This document shows positions 27,061 through 37,769 of a stretch of DNA of 64,000 nucleotides, piece by piece. The notes under the pieces were generated by a model that saw only the letters and a list, made by a program, of their open reading frames with translations, ran no database searches and was not told the DNA's origin. The stretch's first letter is position 1, and each line of letters opens with the position of its first letter. Source of the DNA: Ignavibacteriales bacterium (lineage in GTDB: Bacteria > Bacteroidota > Ignavibacteria > Ignavibacteriales > Ignavibacteriaceae). The stretch lies in NCBI GenBank assembly GCA_016707285.1, contig JADJIA010000014.1, positions 1 to 64,000 of the forward strand. Direction: 5' to 3'. The translations under genes were made by a program, and so were the position numbers.

Positions 27061-27226
27061 TATTATTGAAGTAATCTTGCAAAAGCATCTTTAAAAACTA
27101 ATAAATATTATTGATAAAGAGATGATTATTCTCTTTATTTTGATAAAAACTGTAATTTTAAAGTCTTGATTATTCTAAATAGTCGATTCATACGGAACGG
27201 AAGACAACTCGGGAGACAGAAAAACG

Positions 27227-29144
27227 ATGCCGGAATTTAAATTTAAACCTTTTAATGAGATGCGGGAAGAAGATTACCGCACGGTCGGGTTCAAATCGGG
27301 ACTCGAAATTCATCAACAATTGTTAACTTCAAAGAAGCTTTTTTGCAGGTGCCCTGCGGGGATGTACAGCGATCAGTATAATGCTGAAATTCTTCGGCAC
27401 ATGCGACCAACACTCTCCGAACTCGGTGAGTATGACGGCACCGCACTGATGGAATTTAAAACTCGTAAAGAGATAATCTACAGAATCAGTCGTGAAACCG
27501 TTTGCACCTATGAAATGGATGACACCCCGCCATTTGAAATCAACGATGAGGCCCTTGACATAGCTTTTGGACTTGGTATGCTTTACGGGTCATCAATGGT
27601 TGATGAAGTTCACATCGCAAGAAAACAATATCTCGATGGAAGCATCCCAACGGATTTCAACGGACAGCAATTGTTTGCCTCGACGGAAGAGTACCTTTAA
27701 AGACAGATTTATACAGGTCATTCAGCTTTCGATAGAAGAAGATTCATGCCGTGAAGTTAGCGATATAGGACACAGACGCACCTACCTGACCGACCGCCTC
27801 GGAATGCCCCTCGTTGAGACCGTAACGGGTCCCGATATGAAAACTCCAAAGGAAGTGGCAGAAGTGGCAGAGATTTTAAGAAGACTTGCCAGAAGCACTG
27901 GAAAAGTTCGCACAGGAATTGGCGCAGCCCGCCAGGATGTGAATGTTAGTGTAACGGGTGGAACCAGAATTGAGATAAAGGGGGTTCCAAGAATTCCTCT
28001 TATTCCACTGCTCACATATAATGAAGCGATGAGGCAGTGGAACTTACTCCGTCTGCGGGATGAACTAAACAGAAGAGGTGTAACAAAAGAGACATTTGCA
28101 ACGGTAACAACCGATGTCACCCGTCTGCTGAAAAAGACCCGTTTTCAACCGATTACCAGTGCAATTCTTGCCGGGATGAAGGTTTTATGTGTCTCCTTAA
28201 AAGGATTTAAGGGACTTTTAAGATGGGAAACACAAACAGACACCTACTTCTCAAGAGAAATTTCCGACCGCGTAAGGGTTATTTCCTGCTTGACGACACT
28301 CCCCAACATTATCCACAGCGACAGTCCAAGTGAGACGATTGCTTCCTCCGAATGGAACACCCTAAAAAAGGCAGTGAATGCTTCTGAAGATGACACCATC
28401 GTTCTTGTTTGGGGAGATGAACAGGATGCCAAATCGGGTGCCGCCGAAATAATAATCAGGGCAAAAGAAGCCACTATCGGAATCCCTTCCGAAACCCGCC
28501 AGGCTCTGAGAGACGGAACAAACGGATTTGAAAGAATCCTCCCGGGTGCCGACAGAATGTACCCCGATACCGACCTTCCACCAAAAAAGATTACTCCTGA
28601 AAGGATCGCGAAAATTAGAGAAGGTTTGCCTGTTCCAATCTGGGAGAGGGAGGCAAAATACCGCTCAATTGGTGTTCCCAATGAGCATATTGAAAAGCTG
28701 GCAATGTCACCTTTTGCAAAAATGTTTGAAAAAGCGATTGATGAATTGAAGATCGATCTCCGGTTTGCCTCAAGAGTTCTTATCGAATTCCCCGCAAGAT
28801 TAAAAAAGGAACATCTCCCGATTAAACAGATTACTCCTGAAATCTTCAATTCTCTTTTCACGCTGTTAAGTGAAGGGAAAATTGTAAAAAGTTGCCTCTA
28901 CTTCATTTTAAGAGAATCACTTGTTTCCGGAAAACCCGTAGAAGAGATTGTTCAACCACTCTCCAAACCTGAAGAGATAAAAGAAGTGGTTATAAGGAGT
29001 ATCGAAAAACTCAAAACATTAAACATTAGAAAACCGGAGAGAACCAATACTATTCTGATGGGGATGATTATGGATCAACTCAGGTTTAGAGCAAGTGGAA
29101 GTGAAGTCGAAAAAGTGATGAATGAAATTTTGGGAGGAATGTAA
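27227..29144 (+). CDS. gatE: Glu-tRNA(Gln) amidotransferase subunit E, archaeal type (two frameshifts)
   Basis: About 640 aa once corrected, the usual GatE length. GatE binds mischarged Glu-tRNA(Gln) and amidates it with ammonia from GatD. Motifs: VGFKSGLEIHQQLLTSKKLFCRCPA, MRPTLSELGEYDG, DEVHIARKQYLDGSIPTDFQRT, TGKVRTGIGAARQDVNVSV, GTRIEIKGV and GFKGLL, with a long AspRS-like insert ending PDTDLPPKKI, absent from GatB. Two single-base losses occur: at the T-run 27655-27657 and at the A-run 27699-27701. Correcting both gives a smooth family sequence (VCLDGRVPLKDRFIQV). Two bases separate it from gatD. GatDE is regarded as an archaeal enzyme, so transfer is likely. Confidence 0.88.
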
Positions 29145-29145
29145 G

Positions 29146-30534
29146 ATGGCTGTTGATAATGATTATAAAGGTTACAGAGGCGAAGCGCTAACTACACTTC
29201 AAAAATTTTCAGCTTTAATCTGGAGCGATATAGAAGTTCTCACTGCTGACGGCACCTACAAAGGTAGAGTGCTTCCACGATCAGAAACCGCAGATGACAA
29301 ACATATCGTTATTAAACTTGTCTCGGGATATAACATTGGTATTGCTTCATCAAGAGTACTCGATATTAAAGTTACCGGAAGAAAAGAAGCCCACTATAAA
29401 ATTCCTGAAAAAGAATTCCCTTACGATCCCCGTAAACCAAGAGTGAAATTGCTCGGTACGGGGGGCACAATCGCAAGCCGGCTTGATTACAGAACCGGCG
29501 CTGTAATTCCTGCATTTTCACCCGGTGAACTTTATGGTTCCGTTCCCGAACTTGCTGATATATGTAACCTTGAAACTGAAAAACTTTACGGAGTCTTCAG
29601 CGAAAACATGGGTCCCGAACAATGGATTGGGACGGCAGAAGCGATTGGTAAAGAGATTGAAAAAGGTGTACAGGGAATTGTTATTGGACATGGCACCGAC
29701 ACGATGCACCACACCGCCGCAATTCTCTCATTTATGGTGCAGAACTCACCCGTCCCGATTGTAATGGTGGGTTCACAAAGATCAAGTGACCGACCGTCTT
29801 CCGATGCGGCACTCAATCTTATGCACAGCGTAAAAACTGCCGCTGAAAGTGATATTGCCGAAGTGTTGGTTTGTATGTTTGGTCCCACATCCGACGATTA
29901 TGGATTGCTCCACCGTGGCACAAGGGTGAGGAAAATGCACTCAAGTTACCGGTCAACTTTTAGAACCATTGGTGATATTCCAATTGCGATGGTAAGTCGC
30001 GAAAAGATAACTCCACTTCGCCAGGATTATAAACGAAGAAGACGCGATAACAATGTAATCATCAACACTGCTTTTGAAGAAAAAGTCGGAATTGTTTATT
30101 ATTATCCCAACATGAAACCCGACATTATCGACTCGATGATCGACAATGGTTATCGGGGTATAGTGATTGCAGGAACAGGGCTTGGACATGTAAACAAACC
30201 CGTTTATTCCGCACTAAAAAGAGCCAAAGAAAAAAATGTTGCTGTTTATATGACGGTTCAGACCCTCTGGGGTTATGTACAGATGTATGTGTATGACACG
30301 GGAAGGGATATGATGGAGCTTGGAGTTGTACCTTGTGCCAATATGCTCCCCGAAGTTGCCTATATGAAACTTGGATGGGCACTTGGACAAAGTGAAGACC
30401 TTGAAGTGGTTAAAAAGATCATGCTCACCCCCGTCAACGGTGAAATCACCGAACGCGAACCGAGTAACGGCTACCTGATCCTCCAGGGCGGAATCCCCGA
30501 AGTTGAAGAGTTCATTTCCAAGTATAGAAAGTAA
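29146..30534 (+). CDS. gatD: Glu-tRNA(Gln) amidotransferase subunit D, archaeal type
   Basis: 462 aa. The N-terminal small beta-domain typical of GatD (DIEVLTADGTYKGRVLPRSE ... LVSGYNIGIASSRV, about residues 20-75) distinguishes it from plain asparaginase. The C-terminal asparaginase-like domain has the catalytic Thr in LLGTGGTIASRLDYRTGAV, the second Thr-Asp in VIGHGTDTMHHTAA, MVGSQRSSDRPSSDAALN and RGTRVRKMHSSYRSTF with the catalytic Lys. It liberates ammonia from Gln or Asn for GatE. ATG 29146 is chosen because GGGAGG (29132) precedes it and it matches the family start; an earlier in-frame ATG at 29122 lies inside gatE. Confidence 0.92.
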   Translation: MAVDNDYKGYRGEALTTLQKFSALIWSDIEVLTADGTYKGRVLPRSETADDKHIVIKLVSGYNIGIASSRVLDIKVTGRKEAHYKIPEKEFPYDPRKPRVKLLGTGGTIASRLDYRTGAVIPAFSPGELYGSVPELADICNLETEKLYGVFSENMGPEQWIGTAEAIGKEIEKGVQGIVIGHGTDTMHHTAAILSFMVQNSPVPIVMVGSQRSSDRPSSDAALNLMHSVKTAAESDIAEVLVCMFGPTSDDYGLLHRGTRVRKMHSSYRSTFRTIGDIPIAMVSREKITPLRQDYKRRRRDNNVIINTAFEEKVGIVYYYPNMKPDIIDSMIDNGYRGIVIAGTGLGHVNKPVYSALKRAKEKNVAVYMTVQTLWGYVQMYVYDTGRDMMELGVVPCANMLPEVAYMKLGWALGQSEDLEVVKKIMLTPVNGEITEREPSNGYLILQGGIPEVEEFISKYRK

Positions 30535-30841
30535 TGCAGTAATCCAATAATGCAGTAATTTTTGATAGAACAGGGATTATTTAGCCGTTAGAGTGAGGAG
30601 TGGTAATCGTCCCGATTGCCGTCAGTAAAATGCTGAATCGGTAGAGGGGGATAGTTACGCGGATATCAAAGATTAACACAGATTCCACGGAGGGAGATTT
30701 TTAATAGTTCCACGGATTTCACGGATTTAGCACGGATTTTCACGGAGGGAGATATTTAATTATCTCCCTTTGCGTTCTTCGTGATCTTTGCGGTTAAACC
30801 TAAATCCCTCCCTTTGCGTTCTTAGCGGCCTTTGCGGTTAA
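30535..30841. repeat. Repeat-filled intergenic region
   Basis: No gene. It contains a short direct repeat (TGCAGTAAT, 30535-30560), a copy of the dispersed GTGAGGAGTGGTAATCGTC element (30589-30640), CACGGATT words repeated four or five times (30680-30750) and two related blocks of about 38 bases (CCCTTTGCGTTCTT ... CTTTGCGGTTAA, 30765-30841). The second block runs right up to the stop codon of the S46 peptidase on the other strand. Confidence 0.65.
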
Positions 30842-32959
30842 TCACTTAATCCCCCCATTCCAAAGTTCATCGGCGAGGCGAGTGGCTTTGTAAACCTTAC
30901 GGATTGCTTCATACATTCCTCTGGAATCCACTGCCACTGTTCTGTTGACATCGGGGAGATAGATAAAATTTCCTTGAAGGCTTTCGATATTTCCGTCGAA
31001 TGCCAGCCCGATAATCTCTGCATTTTTGTTGATCACAGGACTTCCCGAATTTCCACCAACGATATCATTTGTTGCAACAAAATTGAATGGTGTTGTGAGG
31101 TCAAGGTCTTTTGGTATCTCTGCCCATCTTTCGGGCAAATCAAACGGATATTTTTTACCAAAAGAGAAAAATCTGTCATACAATCCATAAAAAGTTGTGA
31201 AGACGGGAGCTTTTGTACCGTTGTAGTTGTAACCCTCCATCAATCCATCACTTATTCTTAAAGTTCTGTTTGCATCGGGTGAAATGGAGGTTCCATACAT
31301 TTTGTAAAGAATTTGTCCGGTTAAACCAAAAGTTACATTTTCGGTGTTGATAACTTCTCTTTGTTGTTCTCTCAGTTTTTCCAACAAATCCCAGTTTGTG
31401 GCAAAGTGTTTTACAAATGGATCATCGAGAGCGAGTATCTCTTCGGGTGATTTTTCGAACATTGCGAGGACGGTTTCTCTGTCTTTAAATAGAGTCGTGG
31501 CAATCAGTTTTTTTGCTGCCACTTCCGAATTTAGTCCGTTAAAAAATGATGAAACAAGTTTATGATCACTGCCCAGGTTAAGAACAAGATAGTCAAGATT
31601 AATAATCAACTTGGCTTCTTCAAGGACGGGATCATAGTTTTTAGGAAAAAGATTGTTTCTCATTTCGAGATACCGTTTTGATTTCAGAGTCGTATCTCTC
31701 TTTTCTTCGGGGAGCTGCATCTGTTTGGCATATCTGACAAGTTCATTTGCTATCAGCCAGTATCTTGCTGAATAGGTGTTGTTTGCGGTGAACGCTGCGA
31801 GTTGTTTATCAATCTCTTTAAGTTCGGCGCGGGTCATTTCAATACTCTTCCAAACACCGCCATAGGTTTCTTTAAGTTCCGGATCGTTGTTCACAAACTC
31901 CTTTGCTTTTTTCTCAAAGTCCATTTTTCTTGCAAGAAGATATGGATCGAGAAGGGCTTTGTAGGTTGAAGTGATGCTTTTCCAGCCATTTGAAAAACCG
32001 AGTCTGAGTTTTTCATATTCATCTGCTCTTGTAGGATTAACAGATTTTAACTCTTCAAGTTTGTTGTAGAGGCTGTTCATCATAAATGAAAGATTTCTGT
32101 ATTGTACATCCCTCAAATATTCAAGTTGCGCAACAGTTCTGAGACGATTCGTTGAACCGGGGTTTCCAACCGTAAAAACCAGTTCACCTTCGGCAGCACC
32201 GTTTTTGCTCCACTGATAAAAATGTTCCGATTTTATCGGTTTTCCATCTTCGCCATAAACACGATAAAAAGTACAGTCGAGGTTATATCTTGGGAAAGTA
32301 AAATTATCGGGATCGCCACCAAAATAGCCGATCGCCTCTTCAGGCTGAAAAACAAGTCTTACATCTTTAAACACTTTAAATCCCTGCACAAAAAAGAGAC
32401 TGCCATTAAAATAAGTGGTGACATCACATTTTAAGCCTGTCTCTTTTTCATATTTGGATTTTAGATCCTTCATAACTTTTTCGCGAATTGATACTTTTTC
32501 AGCAGCATCTTTCCCTTTTTCTATCTCAGGTTGCACTTCGGAAGTGATATCCTTCAAATACACAAGTTGTTCTGCAACATAGTTTGGGATTTTTCTTTCC
32601 TCTTCGAGAGTGGTCGCATAAAAACCGGTTTTGGCGAGCTCTTCTCCCTCTTTTTGAACCTGTCTTTGCACCCCTCTGGCGCAGTGATTATTTGTCATCA
32701 CCAGCCCGTCTCCCGAAACGAATGAGGCGGAACAACCGGGGATTCTTAGTGCTGAGAGGCGTACATCATCAAACCACTCCTTTGCGGCTTCAAAACCATA
32801 TTTTTCTTTGAGATAATCAAAAGGTGGAAATTCGAAAGTCCACATCTTCCCCGTATCATATTTTCCGGCTTTTACTGTGTCGGCATTAAAATTGAACTGG
32901 GAATGGAGGGGTTGAAATAAAAATACAACTACTACAAAAAGTGAGAGGAATCTCTTCAT
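30842..32959 (-). CDS. S46-family dipeptidyl peptidase (DPP7-like)
   Basis: 705 aa, normal for S46. Signal peptide ending HSQF at about residue 21. The catalytic His is in GDGLVMTNNHCARG (about residue 90), family motifs include DNFTFPRYNLDCTFYRVY, and the catalytic Ser is in VGGNSGSPVINK (about residue 640). The residue after AFD, which sets S1 specificity in characterised members, is Gly here. That is as in DPP7 (hydrophobic P1) and unlike DPP11 (Arg, acidic P1); this is from memory of the family. It would release dipeptides from oligopeptides in the periplasm, consistent with peptide-based growth. First of a minus-strand group; its neighbour upstream is ogt, 13 bases away. Confidence 0.92.
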   Translation of the reverse strand: MKRFLSLFVVVVFLFQPLHSQFNFNADTVKAGKYDTGKMWTFEFPPFDYLKEKYGFEAAKEWFDDVRLSALRIPGCSASFVSGDGLVMTNNHCARGVQRQVQKEGEELAKTGFYATTLEEERKIPNYVAEQLVYLKDITSEVQPEIEKGKDAAEKVSIREKVMKDLKSKYEKETGLKCDVTTYFNGSLFFVQGFKVFKDVRLVFQPEEAIGYFGGDPDNFTFPRYNLDCTFYRVYGEDGKPIKSEHFYQWSKNGAAEGELVFTVGNPGSTNRLRTVAQLEYLRDVQYRNLSFMMNSLYNKLEELKSVNPTRADEYEKLRLGFSNGWKSITSTYKALLDPYLLARKMDFEKKAKEFVNNDPELKETYGGVWKSIEMTRAELKEIDKQLAAFTANNTYSARYWLIANELVRYAKQMQLPEEKRDTTLKSKRYLEMRNNLFPKNYDPVLEEAKLIINLDYLVLNLGSDHKLVSSFFNGLNSEVAAKKLIATTLFKDRETVLAMFEKSPEEILALDDPFVKHFATNWDLLEKLREQQREVINTENVTFGLTGQILYKMYGTSISPDANRTLRISDGLMEGYNYNGTKAPVFTTFYGLYDRFFSFGKKYPFDLPERWAEIPKDLDLTTPFNFVATNDIVGGNSGSPVINKNAEIIGLAFDGNIESLQGNFIYLPDVNRTVAVDSRGMYEAIRKVYKATRLADELWNGGIK

Positions 32960-32972
32960 AACTGCTTAAACC

Positions 32973-33479
32973 TTATTTATTGAATTTATTTTCGTGATTG
33001 AGTAACCATTGTTTATTGTCGAGTCCACCACCATATCCGGTGAGAGAGCCATTGGTACCGATAACACGATGGCAAGGGATAACGATGCTTATCAGATTGT
33101 CACCATTGGCATTTGCAACTGCTCTAACTGCCTTTGGGTTTCCAATAATTTCAGCCTGTTGTTTGTAGGATCTGGTTTCACCATGAGGAATGGTGAGGAG
33201 TTGATTCCAAACCGATTTTTGAAATTCAGTTCCTGACATTTGAATTGGCAGATCAAAATCTTTTCTTTTGCCTGAGAAATAGCCGTCAAGTTGTTTTTTT
33301 AACTCCTTGATCAAAGGTGTTTCCTTTTCGGAAAATTCATCTTTAAGTCTTTTTTTGAGTTTGGTTTTTTGTTCATCAAATTTTGATTCGTTTTTGAATT
33401 CGATGAACACAATTCCTTTATCTCCGGCGCCGAGATAAAGGGTGCCCACAGGGCTCTCATAAAATGCACATGAGATCAT
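32973..33479 (-). CDS. ogt: Methylated-DNA--protein-cysteine methyltransferase
   Basis: 168 aa suicide DNA-repair protein that removes alkyl groups from O6-guanine. The active-site motif IVIPCHRVIGTNGSLTGYGGG, the upstream helix-turn-helix region (TEFQKSVWNQLLTIPHGETRSY, NPKAVRAVANANGDN) and an N-terminal MISCAFYESPVGTLYLG are present. The ATG complementary to 33477-33479 is chosen because it overlaps the stop of the upstream membrane-protein gene (ATGA) and matches the family N-terminus; a longer reading frame extends to 33605 but is unlikely. Confidence 0.93.
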   Translation of the reverse strand: MISCAFYESPVGTLYLGAGDKGIVFIEFKNESKFDEQKTKLKKRLKDEFSEKETPLIKELKKQLDGYFSGKRKDFDLPIQMSGTEFQKSVWNQLLTIPHGETRSYKQQAEIIGNPKAVRAVANANGDNLISIVIPCHRVIGTNGSLTGYGGGLDNKQWLLNHENKFNK

Positions 33480-34012
33480 GTTTTTTCCACTTTCTTTTTG
33501 TTGTAGAATCCAAGAATTATGCCCAGACAAACCGACCAAAGTGCTGCAAGTCCAATCTGAAAAGGTTTTGGAAGCATAAAGGTAATTGTATGAGCGGGAA
33601 GCCAAAACCAGATGAGGGAATAAAATCCTTTGTTGATATTTGCCCAGTTAACTTTACCGGCAATGAGATTGTCCAACAAACGATGAAGCAGAACTAGGAG
33701 CAGTCCAAATTGCAGATTCATTGCTGTTGAAATCGCAAAAGCAGTTCCAAAACTTCCCAATTCAGGAAGCAGTCCTGTCGTAACAAGTCCATCCACAAAA
33801 AATTTATATCCCGTAAAGGCATATTTAATCAAGACAGCAAGAAAAGCCCACTCGACAAATTTTAAAAGAAGTTCAAGGGGTTTATAAGGCAGAAAGAACT
33901 TTTTGTTCACTATCCATGCGGCGATCATATCCCCAAGTGTTCCCAAAATGGCAAACTGTATCATGGCTGTGATGATCGGGTGAGCTGTTACAATATCGAC
34001 ATACCACTGCAT
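33476..34012 (-). CDS. Membrane protein, possibly Mpv17/PMP22-like
   Basis: 178 aa with about four hydrophobic helices (IITAMIQFAILGTLGDMIAAW, VEWAFLAVLIKYAF, AMNLQFGLLLVLLHRLLDNL, IGLAALWSVCLGIILGFY). The layout of a first helix ending GD, a late Trp-rich stretch FWLPAHTITFMLP and a closing W-containing helix resembles the eukaryotic Mpv17 family. The resemblance is loose and the assignment tentative. Coupled to ogt by a four-base overlap and divergent from the CoA-binding gene at 34131. Confidence 0.55.
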   Translation of the reverse strand: MQWYVDIVTAHPIITAMIQFAILGTLGDMIAAWIVNKKFFLPYKPLELLLKFVEWAFLAVLIKYAFTGYKFFVDGLVTTGLLPELGSFGTAFAISTAMNLQFGLLLVLLHRLLDNLIAGKVNWANINKGFYSLIWFWLPAHTITFMLPKPFQIGLAALWSVCLGIILGFYNKKKVEKT

Positions 34013-34130
34013 CGGGTGCAGGTTCCTTTCATCTGTCAGAAAAATAGATTGTCTGTCATTTAAATTAGTAAAAAATGTTCAGGTTTTATTAAGTTTACCA
34101 CCTGATTCATTTATTAAAACGAGGATAAAA

Positions 34131-34571
34131 ATGGATAAACAAATAGAAAAAATGGTTAGTGAAAAAACTTTTGCATTAGTTGGAGTTTCATCGGATGTTA
34201 AAAAGTTTGGTAATGCCATACTAAAAGAATTGACGGCACGGGGATTTACAATATATCCTGTTCATCCTTCATTACAAATGGTTGAGGGAGTAAAATGTTA
34301 TAAAACCCTCGACCTTGTAGCGGGGTTAACATCCAATCTGATAATTTGTGTAAAACCGGAAAGGGCGGCACTTCTTGTGAAAGAAGCAGCATCACTTGGG
34401 TTCACTTCCGTATGGCTTCAGCAGGGTTCCGGATCAAAAGAAGCAACAGAAAATGGAGTCGCAGCCGGTATTCATGTCGTCTCAGGGAAATGTATCCTGA
34501 TGTACACCGAACCCGTGGCAGGAATGCACAAGTTTCATCGTGGTATCAACAAACTCTTTGGCAAGTATTGA
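34131..34571 (+). CDS. CoA-binding domain protein (CoA_binding_2)
   Basis: 146 aa single-domain Rossmann protein. ALVGVSSDVKKFGNAILKELTARGF at the N-terminus, IYPVHPS, then NLIICVKPERAALLVKEAASLG, VWLQQGSGSKEA and SGKCILMY match the stand-alone CoA-binding family. The fold is related to the nucleotide-binding domain of succinyl-CoA synthetase. Physiological role unknown. Monocistronic, followed by a hairpin terminator; the promoter should lie in 34013-34130, shared divergently with the Mpv17-like gene. Confidence 0.88.
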   Translation: MDKQIEKMVSEKTFALVGVSSDVKKFGNAILKELTARGFTIYPVHPSLQMVEGVKCYKTLDLVAGLTSNLIICVKPERAALLVKEAASLGFTSVWLQQGSGSKEATENGVAAGIHVVSGKCILMYTEPVAGMHKFHRGINKLFGKY

Positions 34572-34624
34572 GTGGGGCTGCTGTTGGATATTGATTAATT
34601 GTATATTATTTTTCTTTAATGCTG

Positions 34625-34676
34625 AGTCTCGGATCATCTTTGTTTTAGACTCTGAGACTAATCCTTTTATCTTTTT
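34625..34676 (+). terminator. Intrinsic terminator
   Basis: AGTCTCGGA (34625-34633) pairs with TCTGAGACT (34651-34659), one G-U pair, followed by a T-rich tail up to about 34676. It ends the CoA-binding gene. Confidence 0.6.
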
Positions 34677-34804
34677 TACTACTATATTTTTCAGAATCTT
34701 GTAATACCTCTTGACTTTAATTTGAAAATTTAGTAAGTTCCTCTGTCAATTTAGGGGTACTTTCCCCTAAAAAGTTCTAATCAATTATTAATTGGAATTT
34801 TGCT

Positions 34805-37769
34805 ATGTGTCCCATATCTAGACTAACTGCAATAATCATTCTCACTATTGTTTTCATTTCTTCTGCCTCCGCCCAGCAAAGCGAGGAGATACTTTTTGGC
34901 ACTTACTTACCCTCAAGTGAGTATCCGGAAATTACTTACCATCAGTTTGATGATACAAATTTGGTAAAATTAGGCTTCAACACAATCTTTCAGACAGTGA
35001 TGCATTATATTATTCATTCAGATTCAATTGCTCATTACAGTGACTCTGTAAAGAAAGTCTGGAAAGATAACAGGTGGCATTATCGAATTCATCTTTTAAT
35101 AACATAGTTGCGATGAATGGAATGTGGGTTAAGGATGATGCATCCCTCCAACAAGTAGATTGGGTAAAGATACTGACTCACTCGATTTACAATATCTGGG
35201 AAGCCGAAGGGAAAGGAGATTTTAACTCTAATTCATTGGTTATGGAAAGAAACAGTTTGATAACAAATGAATTTTCTGATGGAAATGTAAAAGGTGTAAA
35301 GGTATTTTCAGGGCTTGATTCCAACAGCACAGAACAGGAGATATTCGCAATTCGGGGACCTTTTGTTTATCAAGACCGCAACTATAAAGTGACTCATCGA
35401 TTGGCAAATGAGGCGATTCCATATCGTGTGAATTTCAGACTGAAACTTGGTATCAAACCGGAAACAAACATGCCTATTTGTTCTCTAAAAGTGAGAGTAA
35501 TATATAACGATAATTACGGCACACAATGTACAACTCTGCTTGCTTCTCGACTAATTTATTCAAACGAATTAAATGATGTTGAGTATGAAAATTTTGATTT
35601 AGATTATGTACTTGACAATCTTCCGGTTTTTTACCCAGATTCTGCATCGGGTCATTTCCCAACGCAAAATGTTGGTTATCGAATAGTTGATTATTCTACC
35701 ACAAAAGTATTTTATGAGGTTGATATTCCACAGGGTGTGGATTTGGGGATACTTGAAGGACTGTACATTGATAATGTGAAAGTAACTGACGGGGATATCT
35801 GGGAAAGTCATGGAAAAAATTACATGTATGATAGATTGGATTCATATGATCAAATCTGGACATCCACAGAGGTGAACAGTCTTTACCAAAACAAAATAAA
35901 ATTCTTCTACACATTAGATGAACCACATGCCTATGATCGTTTTCATCCCTACAGGTTAGTTGAATCCTATATGAACAGCATGAGTCAGTTTAATAACAAA
36001 TTTATGCTTACAAAAATTTATCCTGAGTGGTCAGGTGAAAAGGAAGGTCTAAATGTTATAAGGACATGGAATAACATTGTTAATCCAAAGAAAATGATGT
36101 TTTGGTACTATACTGTTTTTAACAACAATCCAGGTACTATTCTAACGCACTCCCAACTCCGGACAAGATTACAGGAGGTCAATGAAAAATACGACGATTT
36201 TTACTATACCGCTCAAACATTTGGTGCAAGAAGATTATCTTCGATTGGTAACCCTAATCCAACGAATTCGGATTATCATTACTATCGCACACCAACAGGA
36301 AGCGAGGTATTGGGACAAACAATTCAGGCGCTGGCTTATGGATGTAAAGGAATATTTTATGAAACATATTACTCATACAAGTCATGGTACACAGATTGGG
36401 GGGAATACTTTGCAGAGGGATTGGTTGGGCAGAATTTAATACAACACAATGTTCCCAGGGAAAATGATTTTGGTTTATACGATACAATAAAATCGATTGG
36501 CAAAAGGTTGAAAGGTACTTTGGGAAAGCATCTGCTACAGTTGCAATACACAAAAAATGATGCATGTATTGCGTATCATAAGGATTCCGACCCTCTTCCA
36601 TATAAGGATACTGCCAGCATTTCTGAATTCACAATTTTTGATGACAATTTACCCGAATATCCCTTGGGAACACACTATTTTAATGTCGGTTTTACTAAAT
36701 TTAAGCCCAAACAAACAAGCCCTCTAAAAGGGGATTATTATTTTCTTTTAAACATTAACTCTTGGGATATAGCTGAACCAGATTCGGAAGTATTTCTGCC
36801 CACTTACAATAATCTGCATGTGGGAATCAGAGCAACCGGGTACAAAAACTGGAGATTTTATGATATCGAAGGAGGTAATGACTTCAGATTTGAAAACAAC
36901 AGTTCAGGATTTGACTTCACTTCCATTATTCCCATAGGTAAGGGCGATGGAAGATTATTCAGACTTATCCCCACATCGGCTTCCACCGGTACTTTTTTAA
37001 CAGATGAAATAATAACCTCCGGCGAGATAATATCATCAGAAGGTACAATTAAAGTACCTACGGGAGTAACACTTAAGATAGAAGGAAATTACACTCTTAC
37101 CGACAGTCTGATAATAGAAGATGGAGGAGTGCTTACACTTGAACCGGGTTCAACACTTAACCTTGATTCTGCAAGCTCAGTTTATTGTGCAGGAGATATT
37201 TATATCAATGGAACAGAGACAAACAAAGTTACAATAAATTTCCTTCAACCAAATGAAACAAAACAGAACTCAATTTACCTTGGGAACGGATCATCTGCAA
37301 TAATAAAATATGCCCAGATAAAAAACGGATACTCGGGAATAACTGCAACAAATGGATTTGATACTTTAATCATTGACAAATGCAACTTCACTAACATCAG
37401 TCATGCAGCACTTCTGTTAAATGGAGCAGGTTACGACAAACCTCTTATTACAAACAACACATACACTAATTGTGACTATGCCGGATTTTTCTCAAATCTT
37501 TCTACTGTAATTATTAATTCAGATTCAGCAAACACAACCTCAGGTTACTACTTTTCAGGAATTGAGTATGCACTTCCAAAAGATGGACTCGTATCAATTA
37601 AACTGTATGACATAACCGGAAGATTGGTAAAACAGTTGGTGAACGAACAAAAGCCAATGGGCAGACACAGAACAACAATCGAGTCAGGCAACCTTGCCAG
37701 TGGAATCTATATTTATTCGCTGAGAGTAAATGACATAAATATCAACAAAAATGGGTGATACTTAAATGA
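34805..37769 (+). CDS. Large secreted protein with glycosidase-like N-terminus, beta-helix and T9SS-type C-terminus (two frameshifts)
   Basis: About 985 aa corrected. Signal peptide ending SASAQQ; then a region with ILFGTYLPSSEYPE, LVKLGFNTIFQ and IKFFYTLDEPHAYDRFHPY. These recall secreted proteins built on a TIM-barrel glycosidase fold, but I see no catalytic pair. Residues about 730-890 are beta-solenoid (TGVTLKIEGNYTLTDSLIIEDGG ... CAGDIYINGTE). The C-terminal domain (LYDITGRLVKQLVNEQ, LASGIYIYSLRVND) is a T9SS sorting domain lacking the NPFNP motif. Frame changes lie near 35065-35090 and at the A5 run 37747-37751. Adding one A at the latter gives the expected KKWVILK ending and a stop at 37767-37769, overlapping the next start. 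Confidence 0.65.

Noticed and set aside
27699..27710. Programmed ribosomal frameshift in gatE
   Set aside because: Two separate shifts 45 bases apart, each equal to one missing base in a homopolymer and with no slippery heptamer plus structure, fit sequencing error better.
33480..33605. Longer ogt start at 33605
   Set aside because: The extra 42 residues overlap the upstream membrane-protein gene and do not resemble Ogt; ATG 33479 gives the standard length and an ATGA overlap.
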